A stretch of 64,000 nucleotides of DNA from assembly GCF_002934685.1 (NCBI RefSeq), contig NZ_NKHL01000121.1:229589-293588 (forward strand), given 5' to 3'. The DNA is from Pseudomonas bohemica (lineage in GTDB: Bacteria; Pseudomonadota; Gammaproteobacteria; Pseudomonadales; Pseudomonadaceae). The position numbers were made by a program, and so were the translations under genes. The notes below the pieces were generated by a model. The model was not told the DNA's origin. It worked only from the letters and a program-made list of their open reading frames with translations, and searched no databases. This document shows, piece by piece, positions 56,475-64,000 of the stretch. The first letter of the stretch is position 1. Each line of letters begins with the position of its first letter.

Positions 56475-57418
56475 TGTGCAGCCTCCAGCTTAGCTAACAC
56501 TTCGTCGCGAATATCGGGGGCGGCCATCGGGAAGCCAAGCTTGGCCCGGGCCATCAGGTACGCCTGGGCCACGGAGCGAGCCAGCGTGCGTACGCGCAGG
56601 ATGTATTGCTGACGTGCAGTCACGGAAATCGCGCGACGGGCATCCAGCAGGTTGAAGGTGTGCGAGGCCTTGAGGACCATTTCGTAGCTTGGCAGCGGCA
56701 ATTCAGCTGCGATCAGGCGCACGGCTTCGCTTTCATAGAAGTCGAACAGTTCGAACAGCTTCTCGACATTGGCGTGTTCGAAGTTGTAGGTCGATTGCTC
56801 CACTTCGTTCTGGTGGAACACATCGCCATAGGTCACTTTGCCGAACGGGCCATCGGTCCAGACCAGGTCGTAGACCGATTCCACGCCTTGCAGGTACATC
56901 GCCAGACGCTCGAGGCCATAGGTGATCTCGCCAGTCACCGGATAGCACTCGATGCCGCCCACTTGCTGGAAATAGGTGAACTGAGAGACTTCCATACCGT
57001 TGAGCCAGATTTCCCAGCCCAGGCCCCAGGCGCCCAGGGTTGGCGATTCCCAGTTGTCTTCAACGAAACGCACGTCGTGGACCAGCGGGTCCAGGCCGAC
57101 ATGCTTGAGCGAACCCAGGTACAGCTCCTGGAAATTGTCCGGGTTGGGTTTGAGCACCACCTGGAACTGATAGTAGTGCTGCAGGCGGTTAGGGTTCTCG
57201 CCATAACGGCCATCGGTAGGACGACGGCTCGGTTGTACGTAGGCGGCGTTCCAGGTTTCCGGGCCGACGGCGCGCAGAAACGTGGCAGTGTGGAAAGTGC
57301 CGGCGCCCACTTCCATATCGTAGGGCTGAAGTACCACACAACCTTGCTCAGCCCAGTATTGCTGGAGGGCGAGGATCAAGTCTTGGAAGGTACGCACGGC
57401 TGGCGTAGGCTGGCTCAC
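56471..57418 (-). CDS. glyQ: Glycyl-tRNA synthetase alpha subunit
   Basis: Alpha is the catalytic subunit. The sequence TFQDLILALQQYWAEQGCVVLQPYDMEVGAGTFHTATFLRAVGPE followed by YVQPSRRPTDGRYGENPNRLQHYYQFQV is diagnostic. I start it at the GTG at 57418, with AGGTGA six bases upstream. The longer open frame reaches across the divergent tag gene's leader and looks non-coding. It has 315 residues. Confidence 0.96.
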   Translation of the reverse strand: MSQPTPAVRTFQDLILALQQYWAEQGCVVLQPYDMEVGAGTFHTATFLRAVGPETWNAAYVQPSRRPTDGRYGENPNRLQHYYQFQVVLKPNPDNFQELYLGSLKHVGLDPLVHDVRFVEDNWESPTLGAWGLGWEIWLNGMEVSQFTYFQQVGGIECYPVTGEITYGLERLAMYLQGVESVYDLVWTDGPFGKVTYGDVFHQNEVEQSTYNFEHANVEKLFELFDFYESEAVRLIAAELPLPSYEMVLKASHTFNLLDARRAISVTARQQYILRVRTLARSVAQAYLMARAKLGFPMAAPDIRDEVLAKLEAAQ

Positions 57419-57499
57419 GAAATTCACCTGTACTGGGGGCTGCGATTTAAAGAGCGGGAGTATACCCGATTCGGCAGCGCCTCCACCCTTGGGAGCCCT

Positions 57500-58054
57500 A
57501 TGCCACGCTGCTTTTGGTGCAACGAAGATCCGCTTTATATGGACTACCACGATCAAGAGTGGGGTGTGCCGTTGCGCGACGCGCAGATGCTGTTCGAGTT
57601 TTTATTGCTCGAAGGGTTCCAGGCCGGCCTGTCATGGATCACCATTTTGAAAAAACGCGCACGGTACCGCGAGGTGATGTACGACTTCGACGTGCGCCGG
57701 ATCGCGGCCATGACCGACACGGAAATCGAAGAGCTGATGCTCGAGCCCGGCATCATTCGCAATCGCCTCAAACTTAACGCTGCGCGCAAGAACGCCCAGG
57801 CCTGGCTGCGTCTTGAAGATCCAGTGGCGTTTGTCTGGTCCTTCGTGGATGGCACGCCGAAGGTGAACCATTTCAAGGACCGCAGCGAAGTCCCTGCCAT
57901 CACCCCTGAGGCCGAAGCAATGAGCAAAGCGTTGAAGAAAGCCGGATTCACCTTCGTCGGTCCGACTATTTGCTACGCGTATATGCAGGCCACGGGGATG
58001 GTCATGGACCACACCGTCGATTGCGATCGGTATGCGCAGTTGGTCGGAGCGTGA
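57500..58054 (+). CDS. tag: DNA-3-methyladenine glycosylase I
   Basis: Tag excises 3-methyladenine from alkylated DNA. The 184-residue protein keeps the zinc ligands Cys4 and His17 at the N terminus and the pair His171/Cys175 (DHTVDC) at the C terminus. The catalytic Glu38 is in LLLEGFQAGLSW. The ATG at 57500 has GGGAG five bases upstream; the open frame continues far upstream only because it runs antisense through glyQ. It diverges from glyQ. Confidence 0.95.
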   Translation: MPRCFWCNEDPLYMDYHDQEWGVPLRDAQMLFEFLLLEGFQAGLSWITILKKRARYREVMYDFDVRRIAAMTDTEIEELMLEPGIIRNRLKLNAARKNAQAWLRLEDPVAFVWSFVDGTPKVNHFKDRSEVPAITPEAEAMSKALKKAGFTFVGPTICYAYMQATGMVMDHTVDCDRYAQLVGA

Positions 58055-58088
58055 GGCCCAGTGGATCATCCGCTGGGTGCAGACTTCT

Positions 58089-58180
58089 GTGGGAGTGAGC
58101 TTGCTCACGAAGTGGCCGATACATTCAACGTATCTCCAGCGGCTGGATTTACGTCTTCGTGAGCAAGCTCACTCCCGCAG
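58089..58180. repeat. REPIN (paired inverted REP sequences), GTGGGAGTGAGC type
   Basis: Two inverted copies of a REP whose core is the palindrome GTGAGC-TT-GCTCAC are separated by about 40 bp in the tag-lpxL gap. The outer arms read GTGGGAG / CTCCCGCAG. This is the doublet form spread by REP-associated tyrosine transposases in fluorescent pseudomonads. Confidence 0.85.
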
Positions 58181-58282
58181 GGATTTTCCGTGTTCCTGAA
58201 AAGGTGGTGCGTGCGGATGTTGGGAGGCGATCATTTAGCGCGAATGGTTACAATGCCCGCCTCATCTATTCAGGAGTGATCT

Positions 58283-59170
58283 GTGGATAAGTTCAAAGGC
58301 GCCATGATGGTCGGGGCGTTGCGGCTGTTTGCCCTGTTGCCTTGGCGCGCCGTGCAATGGGTCGGCACCGGTATCGGCTGGCTGATGTGGAAGCTGCCCA
58401 ATCGTTCTCGCGAAGTCGCGCGTATCAACCTTTCCAAGTGTTTTCCCGAGTTGAGTTCTGCCGAGCTTGAAGCGTTGGTCGGTCGCAGTCTGATGGACAT
58501 CGGCAAGACGCTGACCGAGAGCGCCTGCGCCTGGATCTGGCCTGCTCAGAAATCGATCAATCTGGTGCGCGAAGTCGAAGGCCTGCAGGTGCTGAAAGAC
58601 GCGCTGGCTTCCGGCAAAGGCGTGGTTGGCATCACCAGTCACCTGGGTAATTGGGAAGTGCTCAACCACTTCTATTGCAGCCAGTGCAAACCGATCATTT
58701 TCTACCGTCCGCCCAAGCTCAAGGCGGTGGATGACTTGCTGCGCAAACAGCGCGTGCAACTGGGCAATCGCGTGGCGGCGTCGACCAAGGAGGGCATTCT
58801 CAGTGTCATCAAGGAAGTGCGCAAAGGCGGTTCGGTAGGCATTCCGGCCGATCCGGAGCCAGCGGAGTCTGCAGGAGTTTTCGTGCCCTTCTGCGGGACC
58901 GTGGCGCTGACCAGCAAATTCGTCCCGAACATGTTGGCCGGTGGCAAGGCGATGGGTGTGTTCCTGCACGCGATGCGTCTGGAAGATGGTTCGGGGTACA
59001 AGGTGGTCCTGGAAGCCGCGCCGGAGGACATGTACAGCACCGACACCGAAACCTCGGCGGCGGCGATGAGCAAAGTAGTGGAGAAGTACGTGCGGGCCTA
59101 TCCGAGCCAGTACATGTGGACCATGAAACGCTTCAAGAAGCGGCCCGAGGGGGAGAAGCGCTGGTACTGA
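58283..59170 (+). CDS. lpxL: Lipid A biosynthesis late acyltransferase (LpxL/HtrB family)
   Basis: This family transfers a secondary acyl chain to lipid A at the inner membrane. The 295-residue protein has an N-terminal membrane segment (MVGALRLFALLPWRAVQWVGTGIGW) and the catalytic H-x4-E motif HLGNWE (His120-Glu125). GSVGIPADPEPAESAGVFVPFCG is also typical. GTG start with GGAG upstream. Pseudomonads carry several paralogues, so which lipid A position is modified cannot be read from sequence. Confidence 0.88.
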   Translation: MDKFKGAMMVGALRLFALLPWRAVQWVGTGIGWLMWKLPNRSREVARINLSKCFPELSSAELEALVGRSLMDIGKTLTESACAWIWPAQKSINLVREVEGLQVLKDALASGKGVVGITSHLGNWEVLNHFYCSQCKPIIFYRPPKLKAVDDLLRKQRVQLGNRVAASTKEGILSVIKEVRKGGSVGIPADPEPAESAGVFVPFCGTVALTSKFVPNMLAGGKAMGVFLHAMRLEDGSGYKVVLEAAPEDMYSTDTETSAAAMSKVVEKYVRAYPSQYMWTMKRFKKRPEGEKRWY

Positions 59171-59197
59171 GTTCCTCCAGCCGCCATCGATCAAACC

Positions 59198-59286
59198 GTA
59201 GGAACGCGCTTGCCCGCGAAGGCGTTATGTCAGTGACAAATATTTTCGACTGACACACCCCTTCGCGGACGAGCGCGCTCCTACAG
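59198..59286. repeat. REPIN, GTAGGAACGCGC type
   Basis: Inverted arms GTAGGAACGCGCTTGCCCGCG (first 12 bases conserved) and GCGCGCTCCTAC flank a middle that itself contains TGTCAGT/ACTGACA. It lies in the lpxL-TPR gap and ends directly at the TPR gene's stop codon, so it may also act as a bidirectional 3' hairpin. Confidence 0.8.
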
Positions 59287-59601
59287 CTATTCAGCATTGC
59301 GATCGAGTTTTTTCAGAAATACCGTCATTTCCTTCTCGGCTTGCTTATCGCCGTGGCCGATCGCAGCCTGGATGCCCTCTTCCCACGCCCGGCGAGCCTG
59401 CGCAGTATCTCCTGCCGCCAGCCACGCCTTGCCCAACAACTTCCACGCCGCCGAATACCGGGGGTCGAATTCCACGCAGCGTTGCAGGTGCTCGGTCGCT
59501 CGGGCAGGATCTCCGGCATCCAGATAGCCCTTGCCCAGACCGAAGCGCAGTAACGCGTTGTCCATGCCTTTGGCGAACATCTTTTCCAGTGATTCGAGCA
59601 C
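59287..59601 (-). CDS. Small tetratricopeptide-repeat protein
   Basis: The 104-residue protein contains about two TPR units: ALLRFGLGKGYLDAGDPARATEHLQRCVEFDP and SAAWKLLGKAWLAAGDTAQARRAWEEGI. There is no signal peptide or membrane segment, so it is probably a cytosolic scaffold. GTG start with GGGAGA seven bases upstream. It lies 13 bp after... trkA's stop lies 13 bp beyond its start on the same strand, so the two may be co-transcribed. The partner is unknown. Confidence 0.85.
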   Translation of the reverse strand: MLESLEKMFAKGMDNALLRFGLGKGYLDAGDPARATEHLQRCVEFDPRYSAAWKLLGKAWLAAGDTAQARRAWEEGIQAAIGHGDKQAEKEMTVFLKKLDRNAE

Positions 59602-59614
59602 GCGGATTCTCCCT

Positions 59615-60988
59615 TTAGAAAAAGCTCAGCCCCACCTGAAACAGTCGCTCGACGTCGCGAATATGCTTTTTATCCACAAGGAACATGATCACGTGGTCGC
59701 CGGATTCGATAACGGTGCTGTCGTGGGCGATCAGCACCTGATCGGCTCGTGTGATCGCGCCGATGGTAGTTCCGGGTGGCAGGTTGATGTGCATGACCGC
59801 ATTGCCGATCACCTTGCTCGACTTGGCGTCGCCGTGGGCCACGATCTCGATGGCCTCCGCTGCGCCGCGACGCAATGAGTGAACGCTGACGATATCCCCG
59901 CGCCGCACATGAGCCAGCAAGGTGCCAATGGTTGCCAGCTGCGGGCTGACCGCGATATCGATCTCGCCGCCCTGCACCAGATCCACATAGGCCGGGTTGT
60001 TGATGATGGTCATGACCTTTTTTGCGCCCAGTCGCTTGGCCAGCAGCGAAGACATGATGTTGGCCTCGTCGTCGTTGGTCAGGGCCAGGAACAGATCGGC
60101 GTTGTCGATGTTCTCTTCCATCAGCAGGTCGCGGTCCGACGAGCTGCCCTGAAGGACGACCGTGTTGTCGAGAGTGTCTGACAGATAGCGGCAGCGCGCC
60201 GGATTCATCTCGATGATCTTGACCTGATAACGGTTTTCGATGGCCTCGGCCAATCGCTCGCCAATCTGCCCGCCCCCGGCAATGACGATGCGTTTATAGC
60301 TGACGTCGAGCTTGCGCATTTCGCCCATCACCGCGCGAATATCCGCCTTGGCGGCGATGAAGAAGACCTCGTCATCGACTTCGATAACGGTATCGCCTTG
60401 AGGAATGATCGGACGATCGCGCCGGAAGATGGCTGCTACGCGGGTATCGACATTGGGCATGTGCGTGCGTAGTTGGCGCAATTGCTGGCCCACCAGGGGA
60501 CCACCGTAATACGCCTTTACCGCGACCAGTTGCACTTTGCCCTCTGCGAAGTCGATGACCTGAAGCGCGCTCGGGTACTCAATCAAGCGCTTGATGTAGT
60601 TGGTCACGACCTGCTCGGGGCTGATCAGCACGTCCACCGGAATGGCGTCGTTGTCGAAGAGACCAGCGCGGGTCAGGTACGCCGATTCTCGCACGCGGGC
60701 GATCTTGGTCGGGGTATGGAACAGGGTGTAGGCGACTTGGCAGGCGACCATGTTGGTTTCGTCGCTGCTGGTAACGGCGACCAGCATGTCCGCGTCATCC
60801 GCGCCCGCTTGGCGCAGCACGGTCGGAAACGAGCCTCGGCCTTGAATGGTGCGGATATCCAGGCGATCACCCAGCGCGCGCAGGCGATCCGGATCGGTGT
60901 CCACCACGGTGATGTCGTTGGCCTCGCTGGCCAGATGCTCAGCCAGCGTGCCGCCAACCTGTCCTGCGCCGAGAATGATGATCTTCAA
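59615..60988 (-). CDS. trkA: Trk potassium uptake regulatory NAD-binding protein TrkA
   Basis: TrkA is the cytosolic gating subunit of the Trk potassium channel. The 457-residue protein has two RCK units, each with an NAD-binding Rossmann fold (GAGQVGGTLAEHL at 7-19 and GGGQIGERLAEAI near 238-250) and a TrkA-C domain. The start is TTG, with AAGGAG seven bases upstream. E. coli TrkA has 458 residues. Confidence 0.97.
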   Translation of the reverse strand: MKIIILGAGQVGGTLAEHLASEANDITVVDTDPDRLRALGDRLDIRTIQGRGSFPTVLRQAGADDADMLVAVTSSDETNMVACQVAYTLFHTPTKIARVRESAYLTRAGLFDNDAIPVDVLISPEQVVTNYIKRLIEYPSALQVIDFAEGKVQLVAVKAYYGGPLVGQQLRQLRTHMPNVDTRVAAIFRRDRPIIPQGDTVIEVDDEVFFIAAKADIRAVMGEMRKLDVSYKRIVIAGGGQIGERLAEAIENRYQVKIIEMNPARCRYLSDTLDNTVVLQGSSSDRDLLMEENIDNADLFLALTNDDEANIMSSLLAKRLGAKKVMTIINNPAYVDLVQGGEIDIAVSPQLATIGTLLAHVRRGDIVSVHSLRRGAAEAIEIVAHGDAKSSKVIGNAVMHINLPPGTTIGAITRADQVLIAHDSTVIESGDHVIMFLVDKKHIRDVERLFQVGLSFF

Positions 60989-61025
60989 TCAGCCTCTCCT
61001 TGGAAATTCCGGTGATCTGCAAACC

Positions 61026-61054
61026 TGTAGGAACGCGCTTGCCCGCGCCTACAG
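61026..61054. repeat. Single REP sequence, TGTAGGAACGCGC type
   Basis: The 29-bp unit TGTAGGAACGCGCTTGCCCG... ending CGCCTACA is a compact palindrome of the same family as the repeat at 59198-59286. It lies in the short rsmB-trkA gap, just beyond the rsmB start side. Confidence 0.75.
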
Positions 61055-61060
61055 TGGGTT

Positions 61061-62380
61061 TCACCCTGCCGCAATCTTGATCAGCTTCGCGTAATAGAAC
61101 CCGTCATGCCCGCCTTCCTGTGCCAGCAACTGCCGGCCGTGGGGCTGTTTCAGGCCCGGTGGCGGGTTGCCGTTCTGGCCCGCGATGTCCAGTTCCCGTG
61201 CTCCCGGCGTGCGCGCAAGAAAGGCGCCGATCACTTCAGTGTTTTCGGTCGGCAGTGTCGAGCAGGTGGCATACAGCAGGATGCCGCCCACTTGCAGCGT
61301 CGGCCATAGCGCGTCGAGCAGTTCACCTTGCAAGGTCGCGAGCGCAGGAATGTCATCGGCCTGACGCGTCAGTTTGATGTCCGGGTGACGACGAATCACG
61401 CCGGTGGCCGAGCAGGGGGCGTCGAGCAGGATGCGCTGGAACGGCTTGCCGTCCCACCACTGATCGGTGGCGCGGGCGTCGGCGGCGATTAGTTCGGCGC
61501 TCAGACCCAGGCGGTCGAGGTTCTCCTTGACCCGCACCATGCGCTTGGCTTCCAGATCCACCGCGACCACGCCGGCCAACGCCGGCTGCACTTCCAGCAA
61601 ATGACAGGTCTTGCCGCCCGGTGCGCAGCAGGCGTCCAGCACCCGCTGACCCGGCGCCAGCTCCAGCAGATCGGCGGCCAGCTGCGCAGCTTCGTCCTGC
61701 ACGCTGATCCAGCCTTCGGCGAAACCCGGCAGCGAGCGAACATCACCCGGCTCGGTCAAGACGATGCCGTCCTGGCTGAACGTGCTCGCGGTGGCGGCAA
61801 TGCCTGTGTCTTGCAGCAATTGAAGGTATTGGTTACGAGTTTTATGTCGGCGATTGACCCGCAGAATCATCGGCGGATGCGCGTTATTGGCAGCGCATAT
61901 CGTTTCCCAATGCTCGGGCCAAGCAGCCTTGAGCGCCTTCTGCAGCCAGCGCGGGTGGGCGGTGCGCACAACCGGGTCATGCTCCAGTTCGCTCAGCAGC
62001 GCTTCGCCTTCACGTTGCGCTCGACGCAAAACCGCGTTGAGCAAGGCCTTGGCCCAGGGCTTTTTCAGCTTGTCTGCGCAGCCGACGGTCTCACCGATCG
62101 CCGCGTGAGCAGGAATGCGCGAATAAAACAGTTGATACAGGCCGACCAACAGCAACGCCTGGACATCGTTGTCGGCAGCCTTGAAGGGTTTTTGCAGCAG
62201 CTTTGCGGCCAGCGCCGACAGTCGAGGCTCCCAGCGCGCGGTGCCGAACGCCAGATCCTGAGTCAGCCCGCGATCGCGGTCCTCGACCTTGTCCAGCTGT
62301 GTCGGCAGCGAGCTGTTCAGCGAGGCCTTGCCGCTGAGTACGGCGGCCAGCGCCTTGGCGGCGGCCAGACGCGGGTTCAT
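61061..62380 (-). CDS. rsmB: 16S rRNA (cytosine-967-C5)-methyltransferase RsmB
   Basis: RsmB (Sun/Fmu) methylates C967 of 16S rRNA. An N-terminal NusB-like RNA-binding domain (about 1-140) is followed by a NOL1/NOP2/Sun methyltransferase domain. SAM-binding DACCAPGGKTCHLLE, the cysteine in LLDAPCSATGVIRRHPD and the catalytic cysteine in YATCSTLPTENTEV are all present. It overlaps fmt by four bases. It has 439 residues (E. coli 429). Confidence 0.97.
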   Translation of the reverse strand: MNPRLAAAKALAAVLSGKASLNSSLPTQLDKVEDRDRGLTQDLAFGTARWEPRLSALAAKLLQKPFKAADNDVQALLLVGLYQLFYSRIPAHAAIGETVGCADKLKKPWAKALLNAVLRRAQREGEALLSELEHDPVVRTAHPRWLQKALKAAWPEHWETICAANNAHPPMILRVNRRHKTRNQYLQLLQDTGIAATASTFSQDGIVLTEPGDVRSLPGFAEGWISVQDEAAQLAADLLELAPGQRVLDACCAPGGKTCHLLEVQPALAGVVAVDLEAKRMVRVKENLDRLGLSAELIAADARATDQWWDGKPFQRILLDAPCSATGVIRRHPDIKLTRQADDIPALATLQGELLDALWPTLQVGGILLYATCSTLPTENTEVIGAFLARTPGARELDIAGQNGNPPPGLKQPHGRQLLAQEGGHDGFYYAKLIKIAAG

Positions 62381-63336
62381 TGTGCGTCCGCCATTTGACC
62401 CAGCACCGTGCCCGTCGCGAACTTCTCACGACGGCTGTTGAACAGGTCAACGAAGTTCAGCGGTTTGCCGCCGGGAAGTTGCAGACGAGTGAGGCGCAGC
62501 GCGTTCTGTCCACAGGCCACGATCAGGCCTTCCTTGCTGGCGCCGAGGATCGTACCCGGCTCGCCGTGGCCTTCAGAGACCTGCGCGGCCAGCACTTTCA
62601 GCGCTTCGCCGTTGAGCGTGCTGTGGCAGATCGGCCAAGGATTGAAAGCCCGCACCAGACGCTCCAGCTCATCGGCCGGACGCGTCCAGTCGATCCGCGC
62701 TTCGTCTTTATTGAGTTTATGGGCGTAAGTGGCGAGGCTGTCGTCCTGCACCTCACCGACCAGCGTACCCTCCGCCAGCCCGGCAATGGCTTGCACCACA
62801 GCAACCGGACCCAGCTCGGCCAGGCGGTCATGCAGCGTGCCGCCAGTGTCTTCGCCAGTAATCGGAGTGGTGACCTTGAGCAGCATCGGGCCGGTGTCCA
62901 GCCCTGCCTCCATGCGCATCACGGTCACGCCACTTTCGGCATCCCCGGCCTGCACCGCGCGCTGGATCGGCGCCGCGCCCCGCCAGCGAGGCAGCAGCGA
63001 GGCGTGACTGTTGATGCAACCCAGGCGCGGAATATCCAGCACCACTTGCGGCAGGATCAAACCGTAGGCGACTACCACCAGCAAGTCGGGCTTGAGCGCC
63101 GCGAGTTCGGCCTGTGCCTCGCAGGCACGCAGGGTCGGCGGTTGCAGCACCGGGATGTCGTGTTGCAGGGCGAGTTGCTTGACCGGGCTTGGCATCAGCT
63201 TTTGGCCGCGGCCCGCCGGGCGATCGGGCTGGGTGTAGACCGCGATCACCTCATAAGAGCTGTCGAGCAGGGCTTTGAGGTGTTCGGCGGCAAATTCCGG
63301 GGTGCCGGCGAAGACGATGCGCAGTGGCTCAGTCAT
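62377..63336 (-). CDS. fmt: Methionyl-tRNA formyltransferase
   Basis: Fmt formylates initiator Met-tRNA using 10-formyl-THF. The N terminus RIVFAGTPEFAAEHLKALL, CINSHASLLPRWRGAAPIQRAVQAGD (catalytic Asn/His region) and MRMEAGLDTGPML are diagnostic. At 319 residues it is normal length. It stands in the conserved def-fmt-rsmB order, overlapping rsmB by four bases. Confidence 0.98.
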   Translation of the reverse strand: MTEPLRIVFAGTPEFAAEHLKALLDSSYEVIAVYTQPDRPAGRGQKLMPSPVKQLALQHDIPVLQPPTLRACEAQAELAALKPDLLVVVAYGLILPQVVLDIPRLGCINSHASLLPRWRGAAPIQRAVQAGDAESGVTVMRMEAGLDTGPMLLKVTTPITGEDTGGTLHDRLAELGPVAVVQAIAGLAEGTLVGEVQDDSLATYAHKLNKDEARIDWTRPADELERLVRAFNPWPICHSTLNGEALKVLAAQVSEGHGEPGTILGASKEGLIVACGQNALRLTRLQLPGGKPLNFVDLFNSRREKFATGTVLGQMADAQ

Positions 63337-63360
63337 GGGCTTCTCGTTGGGAAATATGAC

Positions 63361-63448
63361 TGTAGGAGCGCGTTTGCTGCGCTAACGCTGTGTCAGGCGA
63401 CGAATGCGTCAGAGACAGATCGCGATCACGGGAAAGCGCGCTCCTACA
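63361..63448. repeat. REPIN, TGTAGGAGCGCG type, diverged middle
   Basis: TGTAGGAGCGCG and CGCGCTCCTACA are perfect inverted 12-bp ends around a 64-bp core in the def-fmt gap. The core contains further partial symmetry (TGTCAG.../...AGACAG). This is the fourth REP-type repeat in 5.4 kb. Confidence 0.8.
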
Positions 63449-63470
63449 AAATGGACGGGGGATTACTGAA

Positions 63471-63977
63471 TCAAGCGTTCTGCTTGTGCTGTTTTTCCAG
63501 CTTTTTCTTGATCCGGTCACGCTTGAGATTAGACAGGTAGTCGACGAACAGCTTGCCATTAAGGTGATCGCATTCGTGCTGGACACACACGGCGAGCAGG
63601 CCTTCGGCGATCAGCTCGTAGGGCTGGCCGTCTCGGTCCAGCGCTTTGACCTTGACCCTTTGCGGGCGGTCGACGTTTTCGTAGAAGCCCGGAACGGACA
63701 GGCAGCCTTCCTGGTACTGATCCATCTCGTCGGTCAGCGGTTCAAGCTCCGGGTTGATGAACACCCGTGGCTCGCTGCGATCTTCCGAGAGATCCATTAC
63801 AACCACACGCTTGTGTACGTTAACCTGCGTCGCGGCCAGACCGATGCCAGGCGCTTCGTACATGGTTTCAAACATGTCGTCGACCAACTGGCGAATGCCG
63901 TCGTCCACGGCAGCCACCGGCTTGGCGATGGTGCGCAGGCGCGAATCGGGAAATTCGAGAATGTTTAAAATGGCCAT
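63471..63977 (-). CDS. def: Peptide deformylase
   Basis: Def removes the formyl group from nascent proteins. The 168 residues carry all three family motifs: PGIGLAATQVN, EGCLSVPGF with the metal-binding cysteine, and QHECDHLNG with the catalytic glutamate and two histidine ligands. It opens MAILNILEFPDSRLRTIAKPV, like E. coli Def (169 residues). Only 23 bases remain to the window's right edge. Confidence 0.98.
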   Translation of the reverse strand: MAILNILEFPDSRLRTIAKPVAAVDDGIRQLVDDMFETMYEAPGIGLAATQVNVHKRVVVMDLSEDRSEPRVFINPELEPLTDEMDQYQEGCLSVPGFYENVDRPQRVKVKALDRDGQPYELIAEGLLAVCVQHECDHLNGKLFVDYLSNLKRDRIKKKLEKQHKQNA

Positions 63978-64000
63978 ATACGTAAGAGCTGCACTTGTAG

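Noticed and set aside
56606..57499. Large upstream extension of the tag frame
   Set aside because: It runs antisense through glyQ. Tag starts at 57500 with a good ribosome site and the zinc-ligand Cys4 at the expected position.
57419..57556. N-terminal extension of glyQ
   Set aside because: The GTG at 57418 has a well-placed site, gives the standard 315 residues, and the extension runs into the tag gene.

Overview
The window is chromosomal DNA of a fluorescent-type Pseudomonas (most likely the P. fluorescens group), centred on the replication origin. Several signs point there: the core order def-fmt-rsmB-trkA / lpxL / tag / glyQS-gmhB-plsC / gyrB-recF-dnaN-dnaA / rpmH-rnpA-yidD-yidC-mnmE / mnmG-rsmG-parAB / atpIBEFHAGDC / glmU / glmR-glmS; Pseudomonas-type parS palindromes; REPIN repeats in the intergenic gaps; and high-GC codon use.

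Layout, left to right. 1-8.1 kb is an accessory region downstream of glmS, the classical attTn7 side. It holds an IS1182-type element split by a complete IS21-type element, an AT-richer gene for a single-polypeptide SF2 helicase with a C-terminal PD-(D/E)XK nuclease domain, a 186-bp MITE that shares the IS1182 ends, and repeats that may be the worn end of a Tn7-like element. 8.1-12.4 kb carries amino-sugar/UDP-GlcNAc supply (glmS, its DeoR-type regulator, glmU). 12.5-19.6 kb is the complete F1Fo ATP synthase operon on the minus strand. 19.8-24.0 kb carries chromosome partitioning (parA, parB) with rsmG and mnmG. 24.0-29.0 kb holds mnmE, the yidC/yidD/rnpA/rpmH run and two origin-like intergenic regions that share a homologous DnaA-box module. 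29.0-35.2 kb is dnaA-dnaN-recF-gyrB on the plus strand, with three parS sites in or just after it.

35.2-52.8 kb is an accessory block between gyrB and plsC. It contains a compact Wzx/Wzy-type exopolysaccharide locus: outer-membrane beta-barrel, short periplasmic OPX protein, Wzc-like tyrosine autokinase, priming phosphotransferase, flippase, GT2, polymerase, GT26, plus an oppositely oriented secreted GH5 hydrolase and an O-acyltransferase. A cytosolic GH63-like hydrolase and an MFS transporter follow. 53.0-64.0 kb returns to the conserved backbone (plsC, gmhB, glyS, glyQ, tag, lpxL, a TPR protein, trkA, rsmB, fmt, def), with four REP/REPIN sequences in its gaps.

The genes fall into linked themes: initiation and segregation (dnaA boxes, ParB/parS, gyrase), envelope building (YidC, LpxL, PlsC, GmhB, GlmU, the EPS locus), energy (ATP synthase, TrkA) and translation (rpmH, rnpA, glyQS, fmt, def, rsmG, rsmB, mnmEG). 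The most novel-looking items are the helicase-nuclease gene next to glmS with hairpins in its leader, and the EPS locus that pairs a short OPX protein with a separate beta-barrel.
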